Assembly (NCBI GenBank): GCA_002435325.1
Contig: DJMJ01000002.1
Coordinates: forward strand, 1-35,281
Direction: 5' to 3'
DNA length: 35,281 nt
From: Nitrospira sp. UBA6493
GTDB taxonomy: Bacteria > Nitrospirota > Nitrospiria > Nitrospirales > Nitrospiraceae
Positions 30,895 through 35,281 of this stretch are shown here, one piece after another. Position 1 is the first letter of the stretch. Every line of letters starts with the position of its first letter. Position numbers and translations under genes: made by a program. Below the pieces are notes generated by a model. That model had not been told where the DNA came from. It made no database searches and saw only the letters and a program-made list of their open reading frames with translations.

Positions 30895-31443
30895 TTGACG
30901 ATGCCAGACACTCGCTCCCATTTCGGTCATTCGCCTAGGGTGTTCAGCCCCCTTCAGGGAAGCGGCCCGATTCGGAAGGTCTGTGTCGCCTTCTGTGTCA
31001 TCGGTCTGCTGGCCGTGGGATTTCCCGTGAGAAGTCCAGCCCAGAGCGCGCGCTCCGGTACACCACTCTTCGGCCCCTTGGATATACCGCTCGTCTCATT
31101 CGACCGCATTCCCGTCGAAAAGATCCTGGCCAATCCCGGCGAATACCATCTTCGACAAATCAGGATGGGCGGTATAATCCGATCCGTTCAGACCGAAGTC
31201 CTCACACAAGGCTGTGGGAGAGTCCACGAGCTGACAACCCTGACGCTGGAAGATGAAACTGGAACGATCGACGTATTCGACCAGGGAGCCTGCGGAGGGA
31301 ATACCAGCCGGCTACGCGCCTCGACCTTGGCCGCTGGAGATCGTGTCGATCTATTTGTGCGGGTGGTGGCGAACCGGGATACGGAAAGTGCTCGCGGGAT
31401 GGTCGAGATCTTGGTGATATGGAGTGGGCTGGTCCGCAAATAG
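30895..31443 (+). CDS. Exported OB-fold-like protein, unknown function
   Basis: This protein of about 180 residues has a hydrophobic segment, VCVAFCVIGLLAVGFPVRSPAQS (about residues 29-50), that looks like a late signal peptide or anchor. The remainder resembles a small OB-fold: VEKILANPGEYHLRQIRMGGIIRSVQTEV, LTTLTLEDETGTIDVFDQGACGG and LAAGDRVDLFVRVVANRDT. Two cysteines (QGCGR, GACGG) could pair. No family name is secure. The start may be TTG at 30895 (GAGGA four bases upstream) or ATG at 30901. It converges on smpB with a shared hairpin at the stops. Confidence 0.72.
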   Translation: MTMPDTRSHFGHSPRVFSPLQGSGPIRKVCVAFCVIGLLAVGFPVRSPAQSARSGTPLFGPLDIPLVSFDRIPVEKILANPGEYHLRQIRMGGIIRSVQTEVLTQGCGRVHELTTLTLEDETGTIDVFDQGACGGNTSRLRASTLAAGDRVDLFVRVVANRDTESARGMVEILVIWSGLVRK

Positions 31444-31459
31444 CCCAAAGCTTGGGCTA
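31441..31459. terminator. Symmetric hairpin embedding both convergent stop codons
   Basis: TAGCCCAA-AGC-TTGGGCTA is a perfect 8-bp inverted repeat. Its left TAG is the stop of the plus-strand OB-like gene, and its right TAG, read on the minus strand, is the stop of smpB. Tails are short of T. It probably serves both transcripts. Confidence 0.6.
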
Positions 31460-31939
31460 CTCGTCCCGTTTCCGGCCTTTAATCGCCCGCTCCATCTCTC
31501 GTCCGGCTTCACGGGTTTTCAGAGATTCCCGCCGATCGTAGAGTTTCTTGCCCTTGGCCAAACCGAGTTCGACCTTCACCTGGCCGCGCTTGGAAAAATA
31601 CAGTCGGAGTGGAATAAGCGTGAGCCCTTTCTGCTGGGTCTTGCCGAGCAGCTTGTTGATCTCTTTCTTGTGCAACAACAGCTTCCGCACCCGCAGCGGG
31701 TCATGGTTCATGATGTTGCCATGGCTGTAGGGGCTGATGTGGCAGTGATGTAGAAAAACTTCTCCCTCATGCACGCTCGCATAGCTGTCTTGCAGATTCA
31801 CCCGCCCCTCGCGGAGCGACTTGACCTCCGTTCCCTTGAGGACAATTCCGGCTTCAAACTTCTCCTCAATGAAATACTCGTGATACGCCTTCCGATTGGT
31901 GGCAACGACTTTATATTGATCGTCCATCTCTTTCGTCAT
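31457..31939 (-). CDS. smpB: SsrA-binding protein SmpB
   Basis: This 160-residue protein has the complete SmpB signature: NRKAYHEYFIEEKFEAGIVLKGTEVKSLREGRVNLQDSYA, HHCHISPYSHGN, HDPLRVRKLLLHKKEI, GLTLIPLRLYF and KVELGLAKGKKLYDRRESLKTREAGREMERAI. SmpB binds the tRNA-like domain of tmRNA and brings it to stalled ribosomes; the basic C-terminal tail probes the empty mRNA channel. Its partner ssrA lies far to the left at 13.5 kb on the same strand. Start is given as the ATG at 31939; the second Met (MDDQYK) is an alternative. Confidence 0.97.
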   Translation of the reverse strand: MTKEMDDQYKVVATNRKAYHEYFIEEKFEAGIVLKGTEVKSLREGRVNLQDSYASVHEGEVFLHHCHISPYSHGNIMNHDPLRVRKLLLHKKEINKLLGKTQQKGLTLIPLRLYFSKRGQVKVELGLAKGKKLYDRRESLKTREAGREMERAIKGRKRDE

Positions 31940-31994
31940 ATCAGTCCTGCCACGCCGCCTTGACCCGTTTCTTCGCTACGGCCTAAGATGCCGC

Positions 31995-32498
31995 ATGCCT
32001 CGATACAGTCCGTTCGATTCGTTCGGTGCCATCCTATCAGGCCTGGCCAAGCGGCTGGGATTGGAGTCCCATCTTATTGAGATGCGCCTGCAACAACAAT
32101 GGCGCGACATCGTCGGAGAACCCATTGGGTCGCACACCTGGCCTGCTCAGCTTCGTTCTAAAAAGCTTTATCTGGTCGTGCCGAATTCCGTCTGGCTTCA
32201 GCAACTCACGTTCTTGAAACCCACGCTGCTGGCCAAGTTAAACGAGGCGGCCGGAACGGAACTGGTCACCGAGATTGTCTTGCGCCTGGGAGAACTTCCC
32301 TCATTACCCGCGGAATCGACCGCCCAGCCTCGCGCGCATGTCCCAACACCACCATCAGAAATCGCTCAAGGCGAAGTTGCTTACCATACCATCGCAATAC
32401 AGGATCCCGACATACGCCGGCGTTTCACAGAGGTGATATCGACGTATCCTGCTCGGACTCAGCCTCCACCGGAAGGGGATCCGTCACGCGTCCCTTGA
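31995..32498 (+). CDS. DUF721/DciA-type protein
   Basis: This 167-residue protein has the DUF721 domain at residues about 8-95: GAILSGLAKRLGLESHLIEMRLQQQWRDIVGEPIGSHTWPAQLRSKKLYLVVPNSVWLQQLTFLKPTLLAKLNEA. DciA proteins load the replicative helicase DnaB in bacteria without DnaC/DnaI, so this is a plausible helicase loader. The C-terminal half is Pro-rich and probably disordered. It is divergent from smpB, and its last 74 bp overlap the end of the gene on the other strand. The proximity to gyrA fits a replication-related neighbourhood. Confidence 0.85.
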   Translation: MPRYSPFDSFGAILSGLAKRLGLESHLIEMRLQQQWRDIVGEPIGSHTWPAQLRSKKLYLVVPNSVWLQQLTFLKPTLLAKLNEAAGTELVTEIVLRLGELPSLPAESTAQPRAHVPTPPSEIAQGEVAYHTIAIQDPDIRRRFTEVISTYPARTQPPPEGDPSRVP

Positions 32499-33036
32499 AC
32501 AGCACGCGCGTTGCATCGGACGGGACACCGGCCTTAGGCAGGGGACCGATCCCGCCTTCCTCGTCCTGCTCCTGCAGCCAATAATACCCGCGAACGGATT
32601 TCTCGAACTCTGTCACGACCGCCGCGTCCCCGGCCGCATATTTGGCCAGCACCTCGGGGTCCGTCCAGCCGTCGTCATTGAACACATAGATCAGGATTCG
32701 CCGATACCGTCCGCCCGGATCGTCCGGTGTCGTAGGCCGCACCTTCATGTTTCCAAAATCATGCGTCTGGTGGCCGACCTTGCGAAACCGGTTCAACAAG
32801 GTTTCAATCTGCTGATCGGTCGTCGCGGGAGGCACATGCGTCGCGACCAGGTGGCCCTGTTGCGAGCCGACACTATAGGGAGGAATCGATCGGTCGGGAC
32901 GGCTAAGGTACATCCCGCCCCAGATCAGCGCAAAAGAGCCCACAAAGACGCTGAGCGCCAATTTAACGACCGTGTCCAACGGCTTCTTAGGCGCAGGACC
33001 GGAAGAGGGCGTTGGGACGGATGCCTGTTCGTGCAT
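32425..33036 (-). CDS. Single-pass membrane protein of unknown function
   Basis: This 203-residue protein has a Pro/Ser-rich N-terminus, one membrane helix at about residues 24-45 (VVKLALSVFVGSFALIWGGMYL) and a soluble domain likely on the periplasmic side. That part contains TTDQQIETLLNRFRKVGHQTHDFGNMKVRP and RRILIYVFNDDGWTDPEVLAKYAAGD. No family is recognised. It starts about 46 bp after the gyrA stop on the same strand and may be its last operon gene. Its 3' end overlaps the DciA-like gene by 74 bp, tail to tail. Confidence 0.75.
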   Translation of the reverse strand: MHEQASVPTPSSGPAPKKPLDTVVKLALSVFVGSFALIWGGMYLSRPDRSIPPYSVGSQQGHLVATHVPPATTDQQIETLLNRFRKVGHQTHDFGNMKVRPTTPDDPGGRYRRILIYVFNDDGWTDPEVLAKYAAGDAAVVTEFEKSVRGYYWLQEQDEEGGIGPLPKAGVPSDATRVLFKGRVTDPLPVEAESEQDTSISPL

Positions 33037-33082
33037 GGGAAAACGTGCGCCGCCCGGCGCGGTGAATGCGTGACCGGCCGGA

Positions 33083-35281
33083 TCAGGCGTCGGGCGTCTC
33101 CTCCGCGGAGGGATCGTCTCGCTCGGCCACGACTTCCGCCAGCCGAGCGACCCCGATCACCCGATCGTCCTCGCCGTCGAGATCGAGCACGCGGACCCCC
33201 TGGGTGTTCCGACCGACTTCGCGAATGTCATCCACTTTGCAGCGAAGCAACTTGCCTTTCGCGGCCATCAACATGATCTCGTCGCCCTCACGGACCTGGA
33301 GAAATCCGACCGCCAATCCGTTCCGCTCAGTCGTCTTCACGCTGATGATGCCTTTGCCGCCACGGCCCTGGACACGGTAATCATTCACCGGCGTGCGTTT
33401 GCCATAGCCGCCTTCAGTCACGGTGAGGATCGCGGTGGTCGAATCGGGTGTAATGGTTTCCATCCCGATCACTTCGTCGCCCTCTTCAAGCGTAATCCCG
33501 CGGACGCCGTGGGCGGTCCGGCCCATCGGCCGCGCATCTTCTTCCTTGAAGCGGATCGTGATGCCCTGCTTGGTGCCCAGAAGGATTTCCCGCTGACCGT
33601 CCGTTACATGCACCGCGATGAGCTTGTCGCCCTGATCCAGCGACAGCGCGATGATGCCACCCTGACGCGGATTGCTGTAGGCCGAGAGTTCCGTTTTTTT
33701 GATTACACCCTGTTTTGTCGCCATCACGACATACCGGTCGTCGCGGTACTCCTTCACCGGCATGGTCGCCGTGACCTTTTCGTCCTTCGAGAGGGCGAGC
33801 AAGTTCACCAGGGCCTTCCCCTTCGCGCCCCGGCTGGCTTCGGGAATCTCATGCACCTTTAGCCAGAAGACTTTCCCCGCATCGGTAAAGAACAGGAGCG
33901 AGTCGTGCGTCGAGGCGGTAAAGAGCGTTTCGACGAAGTCCTCGTCCTTGATCCCCATCCCGATCTTGCCCTTCCCGCCGCGCCGTTGGGCGCGATAGAG
34001 GGAGACTGCATTCCGCTTGATGTACCCGGTATGGGAAATCGTGACGACGACTTCTTCTTCCGCGATCAGATCCTCCAGAGTGAACTCCGCTTCCTCTTTC
34101 ACGATCTGCGTACGGCGGTTGTCCTTATAGGCCTCGCGCACTTCGACCAGCTCATCCTGGATGATCTTACGGACCAAGGCTTCGCTGGCAAGCACGGACT
34201 TGAGATACTCGATCTGCTTCAGGACTTCCTGATATTCCTCCACCAGCTTCTGGCGCTCGAGCTGGGTGAGCCGCTGCAGACGCATTTCCAGAATCGCGCT
34301 CGCCTGGATTTCGCTCAGGGCGAACTGGCTCATGAGCCCCGCCCGCGCTTCGTCGGGGGATTGCGCGCGGCGGATGAGGGCGATGACGGCGTCCAGATTA
34401 TCGAGCGCGATCTTGAGTCCTTCGAGGATATGGGCCCGCTCCTCGGCCTTGCGCAACTCATAAGCGGTCCGTCGGACGATGACTTCCCGCCGGTGCTCGA
34501 TGAAGTGATGCAGGATCTGCTTCAGATTCAGCACTTCCGGCCGGTTGTTCACCAGCGCGAGCATGATGACGCCGAACGTCGTTTCCAGCTGCGTGTGCTT
34601 GTACAGATTGTTCAAGACGATGAGCGGGATCTCGCCGCGCTTCAATTCGATGACTACCCGTACCCCTTCGCGATCGGAGGATTCATCGCGCAGGTCGGAG
34701 ATCCCTTTGATCCGTTCCTCTTGCACCAGCTCGGCGATCTTCTCGATCAGCCTGGCCTTGTTCACCTGATAGGGGATTTCGGTGACGATGAGCCGCTCAC
34801 GGTCGGTCCGTTCGTCCGTCTCCACATTCACCTTCGCCCGCACTTTCAGGAGACCTCGCCCCGTTTCGTAGGCGTCCTTGATGCCGCTCATGCCATAGAT
34901 AAATCCCGCAGTCGGAAAATCCGGACCGGGAATTTTCTTCATGAGCTGGGCGACGGTCACCTCGGGGTTCTCCAATAAGAGGAGCAGCCCGTCGATCACC
35001 TCGCCGATGTTATGCGTGGGAATATTGGTCGCATAGCCGACGGCGATGCCGCCCGCGCCGTTGATCAGCAAATTCGGCACTCGCGTCGGAAGGACCAGAG
35101 GTTCCTGGAGCGATTCGTCGTAGTTGGGGCCGAAGTCGACCGTTTCCTTTTCGATATCTGCCAGCAGATCTTCCGCCAGCTTGGTCATCCGCGCTTCCGT
35201 GTAGCGCATCGCCGCCGCGGAATCGCCGTCCATCGAGCCGTAGTTGCCCTGGCCGTCCACCAGGGGATAGCGCATGTTGAA
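33083..35281 (-). CDS. gyrA: DNA gyrase subunit A, 5' end outside the window
   Basis: This fragment covers about the last 730 residues of GyrA. The frame stays open past the window edge, so the N-terminus is missing. The catalytic Tyr lies in AAAMRYTEARMTKLAEDLL, followed by GPNYDESLQEPLVLPTRVPNLLINGAGGIAVGYATNIPTHN, the coiled-coil tower and the C-terminal beta-pinwheel. The GyrA box is AQRRGGKGK, which marks gyrase rather than topoisomerase IV. The quinolone-resistance region before the Tyr is only partly included. With GyrB, the enzyme introduces negative supercoils using ATP. A small membrane protein gene follows by 46 bp. Confidence 0.96.
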   Translation of the reverse strand, partial: FNMRYPLVDGQGNYGSMDGDSAAAMRYTEARMTKLAEDLLADIEKETVDFGPNYDESLQEPLVLPTRVPNLLINGAGGIAVGYATNIPTHNIGEVIDGLLLLLENPEVTVAQLMKKIPGPDFPTAGFIYGMSGIKDAYETGRGLLKVRAKVNVETDERTDRERLIVTEIPYQVNKARLIEKIAELVQEERIKGISDLRDESSDREGVRVVIELKRGEIPLIVLNNLYKHTQLETTFGVIMLALVNNRPEVLNLKQILHHFIEHRREVIVRRTAYELRKAEERAHILEGLKIALDNLDAVIALIRRAQSPDEARAGLMSQFALSEIQASAILEMRLQRLTQLERQKLVEEYQEVLKQIEYLKSVLASEALVRKIIQDELVEVREAYKDNRRTQIVKEEAEFTLEDLIAEEEVVVTISHTGYIKRNAVSLYRAQRRGGKGKIGMGIKDEDFVETLFTASTHDSLLFFTDAGKVFWLKVHEIPEASRGAKGKALVNLLALSKDEKVTATMPVKEYRDDRYVVMATKQGVIKKTELSAYSNPRQGGIIALSLDQGDKLIAVHVTDGQREILLGTKQGITIRFKEEDARPMGRTAHGVRGITLEEGDEVIGMETITPDSTTAILTVTEGGYGKRTPVNDYRVQGRGGKGIISVKTTERNGLAVGFLQVREGDEIMLMAAKGKLLRCKVDDIREVGRNTQGVRVLDLDGEDDRVIGVARLAEVVAERDDPSAEETPDA

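Noticed and set aside
33905..34978. A 357-codon plus-strand frame opposite gyrA.
   Set aside because: gyrA is certain; the opposite frame is rich in Asp, Leu and Phe repeats caused by GyrA codon use.

Overview
The window looks like chromosomal DNA of a Gram-negative, GC-rich bacterium that makes lipid A (lpxC and an LpxL-type acyltransferase) and carries a tripartite RND efflux pump. The mix of families, several protein sequences that resemble ones I remember from Nitrospira, and the tmRNA tag suggest Nitrospirota. That assignment is from memory, not from a search. There are no insertion sequences, CRISPR arrays, tRNAs or phage genes, and nearly all the DNA is coding.

Layout. 1-3.4 kb: lpxC (+); a 16-residue Lys/Ala peptide and a coiled-coil HARE-HTH protein (-); an inositol-phosphatase family gene (+); a small unknown (+). 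3.5-7.7 kb: an AhpD-like protein of the arsenosugar-associated type (+), facing a B12-binding radical SAM enzyme with a CX7CX2C cluster motif and a pterin dehydratase (-); then an APC permease (+). 7.7-8.4 kb: a stretch without a long gene but with a 16-codon ORF behind a strong ribosome binding site. 8.4-11.7 kb: a periplasmic coiled-coil protein, PPK2, a macro-domain protein, and an anchored FGE-like protein without the catalytic cysteines. 11.8-13.2 kb: a diiron-type metallo-beta-lactamase-fold protein and its TetR regulator. 13.5-13.8 kb: tmRNA (-). 14.05 kb: a small methyltransferase (+).

The largest unit runs on the minus strand from 26.9 kb down to 14.7 kb. It holds ten packed genes: periplasmic adaptor, RND pump, outer-membrane channel, nitroreductase, SDR, NmrA-type protein, RidA, O-methyltransferase, ferredoxin-metallo-beta-lactamase fusion and a BT1-like carrier. 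The spacing suggests one transcript coupling small-molecule modification to export.

27-31 kb: an LpxL-like acyltransferase (+), a twin CDGSH protein (-), and a translationally coupled minus-strand set: pirin, DsbA/FrnE-like, and two VOC proteins. A 14-bp palindrome inside the promoter spacer sits upstream of that set and suggests a repressor-controlled electrophile or quinone response. 31-35 kb: an OB-like secreted protein (+), smpB (-), a DciA-type gene (+), and gyrA (5' end cut by the window edge) followed by a small membrane protein (-). smpB and the tmRNA it serves lie about 18 kb apart.

Most promising for follow-up are the ten-gene efflux and modification operon, the radical SAM/AhpD pair, the two 16-residue peptides, the operator-controlled pirin operon, and the TetR gene that appears to start at ATT.
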